Part shown: piece after piece, positions 31,355-39,094 of the stretch
Layout: each line of letters opens with the position of its first letter
Numbering within the stretch: position 1 is the stretch's first letter
Assembly: GCA_947631115.1 (NCBI GenBank)
Contig: CANRKB010000001.1
Coordinates: 124,001-188,000 of the forward strand
Source of the DNA: an uncultured Clostridia bacterium
Lineage (GTDB): Bacteria; Bacillota; Clostridia; Oscillospirales; Ruminococcaceae
Reading direction: 5' to 3'
Length of the DNA stretch: 64,000 nt
Translations under genes and position numbers: made by a program
Notes under the pieces: model-generated
What the model was told of the DNA's origin: nothing
Database searches by the model: none
Seen by the model: the letters and a program-made list of their open reading frames with translations, nothing else

Positions 31355-32389
31355 TTGGAAAAAACAAACGTATTTATGAAGATCGTAAAATTTATCGTTC
31401 CTTGGAAAGGCGACAGCGTTTTTGAGATAATCAGAAAGATAGTTTTTGTCGCCGCATTTACAACGCTTATAATAACAGGCGTGTCTTTTCTGTCGGTAAA
31501 AATGGAAGAGGCTGAAGATATAAGCGGAAATGACGAGCTTCGCGATCTTTATGCGGGAACAAACGTAAATGTGACGGTCCCGCCCGAAAAACTTGAGGAG
31601 ATAGAAAAGGAAAACCCCGAAGTTCTGGAAAGTTTTCTTCCTCTGCTTGAAATAAACGACGAAGTCGTAGGCTGGCTTTCGATAGGAGAAGATAAGTTTA
31701 TAGACTATGTGGTATTGCAGACCGACAATAACGATTATTACTTATCTCACAACTATAAGAAAGAAGAGAGCCGTTCGGGTTCGCTGGCGGTGGATTACAG
31801 ATGCGAACTGACCGCCGAAAAGAGGTCGGCAAACATTGTAATATACGGTCACAACATGGCTTCGGGCGCGTATTTCGGACTTTTGCCGAGATATAACAAC
31901 TACAACATAACGCTCGATAAAAACGATATAAGCTTTTACAAAGAACATCCGACTTTGACGTTCAGCACGCTTTACAAGTCGTCGACTTACAAAGTATTCG
32001 GCGGAACGCTTGTAAAAGTAAACAGCGGCGATGATGATTTTCAGTATCATAGGATACACGATTTTGAAAACAAAGAGCAGTTCGATAATTTCTGCGCGGA
32101 TATTCTCGACCGTTCAACGTTTATAAATCCCGATGTTGACCTAAAATACGGTGACAATATTCTTACGCTTTCAACGTGTATTCTTGATAATAATTACGGC
32201 GACTGCGAAAAAAGGTGGGTGCTTTTCGCAAGAGAAGTGCGCGAGGGAGAAGACCCCGAAGTCGACGTTTCAAAAGCCTATGCAAATCCCAGCCCGATGT
32301 TCTACGACGAGTATTATAAAGTGCGCGGCGGGTCTTGGGCAGGCAGAGGCTGGAAAGAAGACATAATCGCGGGATACGATATGGGATGA
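31355..32389 (+). CDS. Class B sortase, second of three
   Basis: 344 residues with a short cytoplasmic start, the juxtamembrane motif PWKGDSVFEIIRKI, one membrane helix and a class B domain with His166, Cys275 and Arg287. The tail reads GGSWAGRGWKED. The start is TTG, supported by AAGGAG 9 bases upstream. Relative to sortase 1 the cytoplasmic region is about 40 residues shorter. 69 bp separate it from sortase 3. Confidence 0.92.
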   Translation: MEKTNVFMKIVKFIVPWKGDSVFEIIRKIVFVAAFTTLIITGVSFLSVKMEEAEDISGNDELRDLYAGTNVNVTVPPEKLEEIEKENPEVLESFLPLLEINDEVVGWLSIGEDKFIDYVVLQTDNNDYYLSHNYKKEESRSGSLAVDYRCELTAEKRSANIVIYGHNMASGAYFGLLPRYNNYNITLDKNDISFYKEHPTLTFSTLYKSSTYKVFGGTLVKVNSGDDDFQYHRIHDFENKEQFDNFCADILDRSTFINPDVDLKYGDNILTLSTCILDNNYGDCEKRWVLFAREVREGEDPEVDVSKAYANPSPMFYDEYYKVRGGSWAGRGWKEDIIAGYDMG

Positions 32390-32458
32390 TCGGTTAATTA
32401 CAGCATAATTACAGCATAAAGTAACGACATTTGTTAAAGTCGAAAGGGATAGTGACAG

Positions 32459-33562
32459 ATGACCGAAATGGATATGGGGATCTCCCCGAGATCGCCGAAA
32501 AAACGTAAAAAGAAAAAAATAGGCTTCTGGAAGAGTATAAGATTGGGGCTTTTTCCGACAAAGGGCGACAGCGTCGGAGAAATTGTCCGCAAAATTGTTT
32601 TTCTGTCGGCATTGATAATATTGGTAGCGGCGCTTATCTATATAGGGGTGTATGCGATAAATTTCCTCAGCCTCGAGATGAACGCTGCCGTTGATGACAA
32701 CGGAAACAAAACGGCGACCGACGCGCATATTGTCGAGGTCAAAAACCGCACTCCGACAAAGCAGGAGATAGAACAGCTTCCCGAGGGTTCCATAAATGAG
32801 AAATACGCGGCGCTGTATGCGGAAAACAACGATTTTGTCGGCTGGATAACAATACCCGGGACAAATATAGATTACCCCGTCGTTCAGGCTGAGGATAACG
32901 ATTATTATCTGCATAGGGCGTTTGATAAGACTTATCTGTTTGAGGGTACAATATTTGCGGATTACCGCGGACCGATAACCGCCGAGGGTATGCCGCACAA
33001 CACCGTTTTATACGGTCATAATATGCTGTACAAATTTAGGTTTACAGCGCTTCAGAATTACAAAAACAACATTTCGTTTCTTAAAACGGCGCCCGTCATT
33101 GATTTCAACACTCTTTACGGGGACGGTAAATATAAGATCTTCTCGGTGTTTCTTGTAAACTGGGAGAGCAAATACGGAGAGGTCTTTGATTATTCGGGCG
33201 CGACATATTTCAGAAATCAGGCGGAGTTTTACGACTTTGTGCTTGAATGTGGGGATAGAAGTATTTACGATACGGGCGTCGACGTTGAATACGGCGATGA
33301 ATTTCTGACGCTCTCGACCTGCGATGAATCGACTTATATGAATTTAAGGCTTGTTATCGTCGCAAGAAAGGTGAGAGAAAATGAAGAACCAAAAGTAGAT
33401 ACATCTAAAATTGTCAGAAAGAGAAGTATAAAATATTTTGACGGATACTATCAGATCTACGGAAATCTTTGGAAGGGGAGAACGTGGGATACCTCGGTCG
33501 TAAAAGGACTTGACGCGTATATCAAAGAACACGGACTCGAAGATGATCCATCGGACTATTGA
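32459..33562 (+). CDS. Class B sortase, third of three
   Basis: 367 residues. A strongly basic cytoplasmic start (PKKRKKKKIG) leads to PTKGDSVGEIVRKI, then the membrane helix and a class B domain with His187, Cys288 and Arg297. The tail reads YGNLWKGRTWDTS. The Arg context (NLRLVIVARKV) differs from the RWV of the other two, so substrate choice may differ. The SpoIID gene follows 11 bp later. Confidence 0.92.
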   Translation: MTEMDMGISPRSPKKRKKKKIGFWKSIRLGLFPTKGDSVGEIVRKIVFLSALIILVAALIYIGVYAINFLSLEMNAAVDDNGNKTATDAHIVEVKNRTPTKQEIEQLPEGSINEKYAALYAENNDFVGWITIPGTNIDYPVVQAEDNDYYLHRAFDKTYLFEGTIFADYRGPITAEGMPHNTVLYGHNMLYKFRFTALQNYKNNISFLKTAPVIDFNTLYGDGKYKIFSVFLVNWESKYGEVFDYSGATYFRNQAEFYDFVLECGDRSIYDTGVDVEYGDEFLTLSTCDESTYMNLRLVIVARKVRENEEPKVDTSKIVRKRSIKYFDGYYQIYGNLWKGRTWDTSVVKGLDAYIKEHGLEDDPSDY

Positions 33563-33573
33563 GGAGTTTATTG

Positions 33574-34959
33574 ATGAAGCGTTTTTCTTTGGTCAAGATT
33601 TTTACGGCGCTGACCATTATGTCGGTTTACATTTTCACTTTCGGAGTATCGGGAGCGGTCGAAGAAGAAACAGTAAAAGAAGACAATATTGTTTTTGAAA
33701 GCCAAGTTGAGAGCGGCGCGGTTCCCGAGTACGAGGATTTCGGACTTCCGACGCTTGAGCAGAATTATGTTCCGTTTGAGTTTGATCTGAGCGACGCGGC
33801 AAAACAGTATCTTAAAGATCCCGAAACGAATACGGGAGATAATCAAACGCAAAGCGTTCCTTATTTCAGCAGTTCGCAGGGTTCGGCGTCCGGCTTTTCT
33901 TCGTCATCGGGCGCTTCATCTTCTAAAGGAAGCTCTTTATCGTCGTCGGATTCGTCAAGCAGTTCGTCGTTAAGCAGTTCGTCGTTAAGCGGCTCGTCGC
34001 AAAGCGTTCCGTCAATAAGCAGTTCGTCGGTAGGCAGTTCGTCGGTAGGCAGTTCGTCGTCAAGCGCTCCCGCAACGTCATCGGAAATTCCGACGTTGAG
34101 TTCATCGTCATACACAAGTTCCGAAGAATCCCCGAGTACTCCCGGTTCTCCCGCAGACGAAGAAGTGTGGGTGAATTGCAACGGTGAGATAGTGAGGGGA
34201 ACGGCTCTTGATATTGTATCAAGAATAGTGATGATAGAAATGGGCCCTGCTTTTTCTCCCGAAGCCATAAAGGCTCAAGCTGTCGCGGCGTATACAAATG
34301 TAATACGCGCCAATAAGGCGGGCAGCGCGGAAAACGTAGTTATGAAAAACACCATAACCGCAAAGGTCAAAAATATTGTCGCGGAAGTTTTGGGACAAGC
34401 CGTATATTATGACGGGAAGCTTATTCAGGCTGCATATTCCGCTTCTTCCGCGGGATATACGGCGTCTTCAAAGAATGTGTGGGGCGTTGATTATCCGTAT
34501 TTGCAGAGCATTTATTGCGAGCTTGACGAGAAGTTCGACCCCAATTACGGAAAAACGCAGACGTTTACCTCGGAAGCAGTAAAAACCAAGATCAAGGATA
34601 AAACAGGCATTGAGCTTAGCGGCGACCCGTCGCAATGGTTTGAGATAGTCGACTATACCGAGGGAAAATATGTCGGCAACATGAAAATAGGCGGACAAAG
34701 TACATATGTAAATTCAAGCGGAAAAACTGTTAAAATAACGGGGCGCGCTCTTCGTGAAACTATCTTTGATTTCTCAATACGTTCGCATGCTTTTGAAATA
34801 AGCTATGACAGCGCAAACGACGCTTTTACGTTTACTACATACGGCTACGGACACGGCGTCGGACTTAGTCAGAACGGCGCGGACGCGCTGGCTATTCAAT
34901 ACGGTTGGAATTATAAGCAGATACTCGAGTTTTATTATCAGGGAGCGGAAGTTAAATGA
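33574..34959 (+). CDS. SpoIID/LytB-domain protein with Ser-rich linker
   Basis: 461 residues: signal peptide or anchor (about 8-28), a region of about 65 residues, a linker of roughly 100 residues dominated by Ser (about 95-195), then a SpoIID domain. The domain has SPEAIKAQAVAAYT with the likely catalytic Glu, YSASSAGYT and the C-terminal YGYGHGVGLSQNGA. SpoIID enzymes are lytic transglycosylases that act on stem-less glycan. The linker suggests a wall-spanning reach and possible glycosylation. ATG 33574 has GAGGAG; the track's TTG is in front of that site. Its position after three sortases suggests wall remodelling linked to surface display. Confidence 0.88.
   Translation: MKRFSLVKIFTALTIMSVYIFTFGVSGAVEEETVKEDNIVFESQVESGAVPEYEDFGLPTLEQNYVPFEFDLSDAAKQYLKDPETNTGDNQTQSVPYFSSSQGSASGFSSSSGASSSKGSSLSSSDSSSSSSLSSSSLSGSSQSVPSISSSSVGSSSVGSSSSSAPATSSEIPTLSSSSYTSSEESPSTPGSPADEEVWVNCNGEIVRGTALDIVSRIVMIEMGPAFSPEAIKAQAVAAYTNVIRANKAGSAENVVMKNTITAKVKNIVAEVLGQAVYYDGKLIQAAYSASSAGYTASSKNVWGVDYPYLQSIYCELDEKFDPNYGKTQTFTSEAVKTKIKDKTGIELSGDPSQWFEIVDYTEGKYVGNMKIGGQSTYVNSSGKTVKITGRALRETIFDFSIRSHAFEISYDSANDAFTFTTYGYGHGVGLSQNGADALAIQYGWNYKQILEFYYQGAEVK
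33958..34075 (+). repeat. 15-bp tandem repeats in the SpoIID linker
   Basis: Successive units of AGCAGTTCGTCGTTA / GGCAGTTCGTCGGTA encode SSSL/SSSV-type repeats. The unit count is likely to vary between strains. Confidence 0.8.
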
Positions 34960-35492
34960 ATGAGGCTGATTTGTATGACGCAACGGCGAAGGAGCTTTTT
35001 GAAAAGCGGAATTTTATAAAAGACCTTTGCTTTGAGTACAACAATTTAAAGCCCTCGCTGCTTGAAGAACGCGATGTGCTTATACGAAAGATTCTCGGAA
35101 AAGCGGGGAAGAATATTTTTATCGAACAGCAGTTTTGGTGCGATTACGGCTTTAATATAGAAGTCGGCGACAACTTTTACGCAAACCACGGGCTTGTTAT
35201 TCTTGACGGAGCGAAAGTGACTTTCGGAAATAACGTCTTTATCGCTCCTCAGTGCGGATTTTACACGGCGGGACACCCGCTCGATTTTGAAACGCGGAAC
35301 AAGGGGCTTGAATACGCGCTGCCGATAACGGTAGGCGATAATGTCTGGATAGGCGGAATGGTTTCCGTAATGCCGGGAGTTAAGATAGGGAGCGGTTCGG
35401 TAATCGGCGGCGGGAGCGTAGTTATAAAGGATATTCCCGAAAACGTTCTTGCGGTGGGAAACCCGTGCAGGGTAATAAGGAAATTAAAATGA
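34956..35492 (+). CDS. Maltose/galactoside O-acetyltransferase-like hexapeptide protein
   Basis: 178-residue left-handed beta-helix acetyltransferase of the Maa/LacA/NodL group. It has the N-terminal helix, the active-site region YTAGHPLDFETRN with the catalytic His, and C-terminal hexapeptide turns (VWIGGMVSVMPGVKIG). It acetylates a sugar or glycan from acetyl-CoA. The start overlaps the SpoIID stop as ATGA, so the two are co-translated; a role in modifying wall or linker sugars is a guess. Confidence 0.88.
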   Translation: MNEADLYDATAKELFEKRNFIKDLCFEYNNLKPSLLEERDVLIRKILGKAGKNIFIEQQFWCDYGFNIEVGDNFYANHGLVILDGAKVTFGNNVFIAPQCGFYTAGHPLDFETRNKGLEYALPITVGDNVWIGGMVSVMPGVKIGSGSVIGGGSVVIKDIPENVLAVGNPCRVIRKLK

Positions 35493-35500
35493 AAAATTCC

Positions 35501-35532
35501 TCGGCGGCAATAATGAAATTCCGCCGACGTTT
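35501..35532 (+). terminator. Terminator of the sortase-SpoIID operon
   Basis: Stem TCGGCGG/CCGCCGA with a 13-base loop followed by CGTTTTATC. Confidence 0.72.
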
Positions 35533-35552
35533 TATCTGAAAGGAGTTTAATT

Positions 35553-36713
35553 ATGGTCAATTTCGATTTTTGTACGCCCACAAGGCTTGTTTTCGGAAAG
35601 GGAGTTATCGAAAAACTTCCGTCAATAATGGAGCCTTTAGGAAAAAAGATATTGCTTGTATACGGGGGAGGTTCTATAAAGAAAAACGGACTTTACGATA
35701 AAGTCCGCGAGCTGCTTTCCGATTTTGAGATATTCGAGCTTTCGGGAGTAGAACCAAACCCTAAATATGAAAGCGTAGTAAACGGAGCGGAAATCTGCCG
35801 TAAAAACGGGATAGAAGCAGTGCTTGCCGTCGGCGGCGGAAGCGTTTTGGACTGCTCTAAGTCGATTGCCGCAGGCGCGAAATACGACGGCGACCCGTGG
35901 GATCTTATCACTTACAAAGTTCCCGTAAAGAGCGCGCTGCCTATTGTTGATATTATGACGCTCTCCGCTACGGGAAGCGAATATGACGCTAATTCCGTTA
36001 TTTCAAGAATGGATCTTAACATAAAGACCTGTCTTAAATCCGAGCATATTTTCCCGACCTGCTCTATTCTTGATCCGACTTATACTTTTACGGTCTCAAA
36101 GCGCCAGACTGCCTCAGGCGCCGCTGACGCGATAAGCCATGTGTTTGAAAAATATTTCACAGCACCGACGAGCGACCTTGCCGACGGAATGTGCGAGGCT
36201 GTCATAAAAAGCATAATGAAAAATGTTGTGATAGCGCTTGAAAAGCCCGATGATTATGACGCGAGAGCGGAGCTTATGGTTGACTGCGCGCTTGCCTGCA
36301 ATAACATCATCGCGCTCGGAAACGGGGCTTCGGGTTGGGTCGCGCACGCGATAGAGCATACTTTGAGCGCATATTATGACATTACTCACGGAGAGGGGCT
36401 AGCCATCATAACTCCGCACTGGATGAGGAAAATACTGAATGAGAAAACGGTCGACCGTTTTGTAAAATACGGCGTTAATGTTTTGGGCATTGACCCCGCG
36501 CAGGACAAGTTTTCAATTGCAAACAAGGCTATAGAGATGACCTACAGTTTTTTCGAGAGCCTGGGTATTCCCATGACGCTCCGCGCTGTTGGTATTGACG
36601 ATAAGAAAATAGACGAAATGGCGTTTGATACAGCGGGAGACGGAAAGCTCGCAAATTGTTATGCTCCGCTTTCGGTCGATGACGTAAAGGAGATACTAAC
36701 GAACGCGCTGTAA
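35553..36713 (+). CDS. Iron-containing alcohol dehydrogenase (butanol dehydrogenase type)
   Basis: 386-residue group III metal-dependent alcohol dehydrogenase of the BdhA/YqhD type, reducing aldehydes with NAD(P)H. It shows the nucleotide loop GGGSVLDCSK and metal ligands around ASGAADAISHVFE, HAIEH and ITHGEGLAI. Likely used to dispose of reducing power in fermentation. It stands alone after a terminator and before a repeat. Confidence 0.93.
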   Translation: MVNFDFCTPTRLVFGKGVIEKLPSIMEPLGKKILLVYGGGSIKKNGLYDKVRELLSDFEIFELSGVEPNPKYESVVNGAEICRKNGIEAVLAVGGGSVLDCSKSIAAGAKYDGDPWDLITYKVPVKSALPIVDIMTLSATGSEYDANSVISRMDLNIKTCLKSEHIFPTCSILDPTYTFTVSKRQTASGAADAISHVFEKYFTAPTSDLADGMCEAVIKSIMKNVVIALEKPDDYDARAELMVDCALACNNIIALGNGASGWVAHAIEHTLSAYYDITHGEGLAIITPHWMRKILNEKTVDRFVKYGVNVLGIDPAQDKFSIANKAIEMTYSFFESLGIPMTLRAVGIDDKKIDEMAFDTAGDGKLANCYAPLSVDDVKEILTNAL

Positions 36714-36721
36714 GTTAGATG

Positions 36722-37036
36722 TAAGAGGTAAGATATGGTTTGAGCGGCGAACAGCGTTTGATTTCCAAACTACCTAACGGTCGACGCACGAAAGTTTTTT
36801 GAAAAGGAGTTTGAGGGAAAACTTTTTTACAAAAAAGTTTTCCCTCAATAACGCTTCAAAGAAGCGCATCAGGTTAAATGCCTACGGCATTGAACCTGGG
36901 GATGCGGGGAAAACAAGAGTTTTCCCCACATTGACTTTTCAAAGCCGTGCTTTGAAAAGTCGATCTTATAAATATGTTTTAAGCGTAAAACCGCCTCAGA
37001 AATGCATTTCTTTTGAGCGGAAAAGAAGAATTATGT
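36722..37036. repeat. Hairpin repeat family 3, full copy B
   Basis: Same module order as 22608-22870. In order: GAGCGGCGAACAGCG, GACGCACGAAAGTTTTTTGAAAAG, the palindrome GAGGGAAAACTTTTTT-aca-AAAAAGTTTTCCCTC, hairpin 1 GGGGAAAAC-aaga-GTTTTCCCC (36906-36927), hairpin 2 GACTTTTCAAAGC-cgt-GCTTTGAAAAGTC (36933-36961), and a GTTTTAAGCG tail. Hairpin 2 differs from copy A at two positions in each arm, and both differences are paired (C-G to A-T and G-C to T-A). Confidence 0.88.
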
Positions 37037-37071
37037 AAACCAAAGCTGACATTTTTGTCAACTTTAGTTGG

Positions 37072-37100
37072 TTGAAAATACTTTTTTGTTATGATATACT
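37072..37100 (+). promoter_or_regulatory. Promoter of the XRE-AbrB/ABC unit with upstream palindromes
   Basis: TTGAAA (37072-37077), 17-bp spacer, TATACT (37095-37100). Just upstream are TGACA-tttt-TGTCA and CAACT-tt-AGTTG, inverted repeats that could bind the dimeric regulator encoded next. Confidence 0.75.
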
Positions 37101-37121
37101 TTATTTATGGAGGGTGAATTT

Positions 37122-37520
37122 ATGGGATTTGACGGCAATAATTTAAAGCTGTACCGAAAAAAGCTCGGTTATACCCAGGAGCAAATTGCAGAGCTTATCG
37201 GCGTTTCAAGACAGGCGCTCGCAAAATGGGAACGCGGAGAAAGCCTGCCCGATATTGATAATGTCATAGCGCTGGCGGATCTGTTTGACGTAAGTGTTGA
37301 CAGCCTTGTGAGAAACTTTGCTTCATTACATAAATTGCAAAAGAGCGACGATGATAAAAGACACATCTTCGGCATTACAAGAGTAAACAGCAAAGGACAA
37401 ATCACCCTCCCGAAAAAATGCCGAGAGATCTTCGGTTTGAAAGCGGGAAACTCGCTCCTTGTTCTGGGAGATGAAGACAAGGGCATAGCGCTTATATCGG
37501 TGTTTGCCGACAAAAATTGA
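37122..37520 (+). CDS. XRE helix-turn-helix / AbrB-like fusion regulator
   Basis: 132 residues with two DNA-binding modules: an XRE helix-turn-helix (about 5-60, TQEQIAELIGVSRQALAKWE) and a C-terminal SpoVT/AbrB swapped-hairpin barrel (about 84-128, RVNSKGQITLPKKCREIFGL). ATG 37122 has GGAGGG; the track start (37107) precedes that site. It is 13 bp ahead of an ABC exporter pair, which it probably controls together with itself. Confidence 0.9.
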   Translation: MGFDGNNLKLYRKKLGYTQEQIAELIGVSRQALAKWERGESLPDIDNVIALADLFDVSVDSLVRNFASLHKLQKSDDDKRHIFGITRVNSKGQITLPKKCREIFGLKAGNSLLVLGDEDKGIALISVFADKN

Positions 37521-37533
37521 ACGGGAGAAAAAT

Positions 37534-38274
37534 ATGAACGCCATTGAAACCAGAAGCCTTACAAAAAATTATAAGTCAAAAACAGCGGTAGATAAGATAG
37601 ACCTCACCATTAAAGAAGGCGAGCTTTTCGCGCTTTTGGGAGTAAACGGCGCAGGCAAGACGACTACCGTCAGAATGTTAACGGGTCTTTCTCTTCCCAC
37701 AAGCGGAGAATGTAAGGTCTGCGGGAACGATTGTGTTTCAGAGCGCGGCGAGATAAAGAAAATAGTCGGCATTTCCCCGCAGGATACCGCTGTTGCCGAA
37801 AATCTTACGGTATATGAAAATTTAAGTTTTATGTGCGGGATCTACGGTCATTCAAAAGAAAAGACCGAGCAAAAGACAGCCGAGATGATAAGGCTTTTCA
37901 AAATGGACGAGGTGAAAAATTCCCGCGCGAAAACGCTTTCTGGCGGTTGGAAAAGAAAGCTGTCCATAGCTATGGCGCTTATTTCTGAGCCGAAAGTTTT
38001 GTTCCTTGACGAGCCGACTTTAGGACTTGACGTGTTGGCAAGGCGCGAATTGTGGAGTATTGTTGAGCGGTTAAAAGGCGGTACAACTATTGTTTTAACT
38101 ACTCACTATATGGAAGAAGCGGAGCGTTTAGCCGACAGGATCGCTATAATGTTAAACGGTAAAATTGCGGCAAGCGGCACGTTGTCCGAGCTTGAAAAAC
38201 TGAGCGGGAAAACGGGGCTTGAAGAAAGCTTTGTGGAGATAGCAGAGCGCTTCGGAAAGGATAATGTAAGATGA
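37534..38274 (+). CDS. ABC exporter ATP-binding protein
   Basis: 246-residue ATPase of the DrrA/CcmA-like drug or lantibiotic export group. Walker A is GVNGAGKTT, the signature is LSGGWKRKLS (W where Q is usual) and Walker B is LFLDEPTLGLD, followed by H-loop TTHYMEEAE. I start at ATG 37534, as upstream residues in the track overlap the regulator. Overlaps the permease as ATGA. Confidence 0.93.
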   Translation: MNAIETRSLTKNYKSKTAVDKIDLTIKEGELFALLGVNGAGKTTTVRMLTGLSLPTSGECKVCGNDCVSERGEIKKIVGISPQDTAVAENLTVYENLSFMCGIYGHSKEKTEQKTAEMIRLFKMDEVKNSRAKTLSGGWKRKLSIAMALISEPKVLFLDEPTLGLDVLARRELWSIVERLKGGTTIVLTTHYMEEAERLADRIAIMLNGKIAASGTLSELEKLSGKTGLEESFVEIAERFGKDNVR

Positions 38275-39032
38275 ACAGAATACTCAGCTTTTCAAAGCGC
38301 AATTTTCTTGAAATGATACGCGATCCTTTAAGTTATATATTCTGCCTCGGATTTCCGCTTATAATGCTTATAGTTATGACGCTCGTAAACGATACTATCC
38401 CAAAAGAAACGGGAATGACGATTTTTCGCATTGACAATCTTTCGGGAGGGATAGCGGTTTTCGGAATGACGTTTTTGATGATGTTTACGTGCCTGTCAGT
38501 AGTAAAAGACCGGGCGGGCGCGTTTCTTATAAGACTGTACGCAACGCCCATGAAAAGCGGAGATTTTATTTCGGGTTACATTTTCCCCATGTTTATTTTG
38601 TCAATTTTACAGTCGACAATTACATTCTTCGCGTCATATGTTATCTCAATTATAACAGCCGTTGAAATAAACGTTTTGGGAATGTTCCTCGCGGTAATCT
38701 CGCTCATTCCGACAACCATAATATTTATTTCGCTGGGTTTGCTGTTTGGAACATTGTTCAGCGAAAAAGCCGCGCCCGGATTATGCTCAATAATAATTTC
38801 GCTCGGCTCATTTCTAGGCGGGATATGGTTTGACGTAAAAGGCGCAGGCGGTATACTTGAAAAAATCTGCACCGTACTCCCGTTTTATCATTCGGTAGAG
38901 TCGGCAAGAGCAGCGATAAATTTAAATTCGGATTTTCTCATTCATTTGCTGGTTACAATAGGTTATGCCTTTGTGATAACGGCGTTTTCGGTGATAGTGT
39001 TCAAAAACAAAATGAGGGCGGATCTAAACTGA
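38271..39032 (+). CDS. ABC-2 type exporter permease
   Basis: 253 residues, about six membrane helices, ABC-2 family. An N-terminal amphipathic stretch (FSKRNFLEMIRDPLSY) precedes the first helix, and YATPMKSGDF in the coupling loop is typical. Works with the ATPase above to export an unknown lipid, drug or peptide. The co-encoded regulator suggests an inducible pump. Confidence 0.9.
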   Translation: MNRILSFSKRNFLEMIRDPLSYIFCLGFPLIMLIVMTLVNDTIPKETGMTIFRIDNLSGGIAVFGMTFLMMFTCLSVVKDRAGAFLIRLYATPMKSGDFISGYIFPMFILSILQSTITFFASYVISIITAVEINVLGMFLAVISLIPTTIIFISLGLLFGTLFSEKAAPGLCSIIISLGSFLGGIWFDVKGAGGILEKICTVLPFYHSVESARAAINLNSDFLIHLLVTIGYAFVITAFSVIVFKNKMRADLN

Positions 39033-39049
39033 CAGGTACTAAACAAAAA

Positions 39050-39076
39050 AGAGGCAGGAATGTTCCCGCCTCTTTA
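39050..39076. terminator. Bidirectional terminator between ABC permease and pheT
   Basis: Stem AGAGGC-A-GGAA / TTCC-C-GCCTCT with one mismatch, A-run before and T-run after, between convergent genes. Confidence 0.85.
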
Positions 39077-39094
39077 TCCTATGCCGTTTTGATT

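Noticed and set aside
33861-34297. Minus-strand ORFs rich in Asp/Glu/Leu/Thr
   Set aside because: Antisense translation of the Ser-rich linker repeats in the SpoIID gene.
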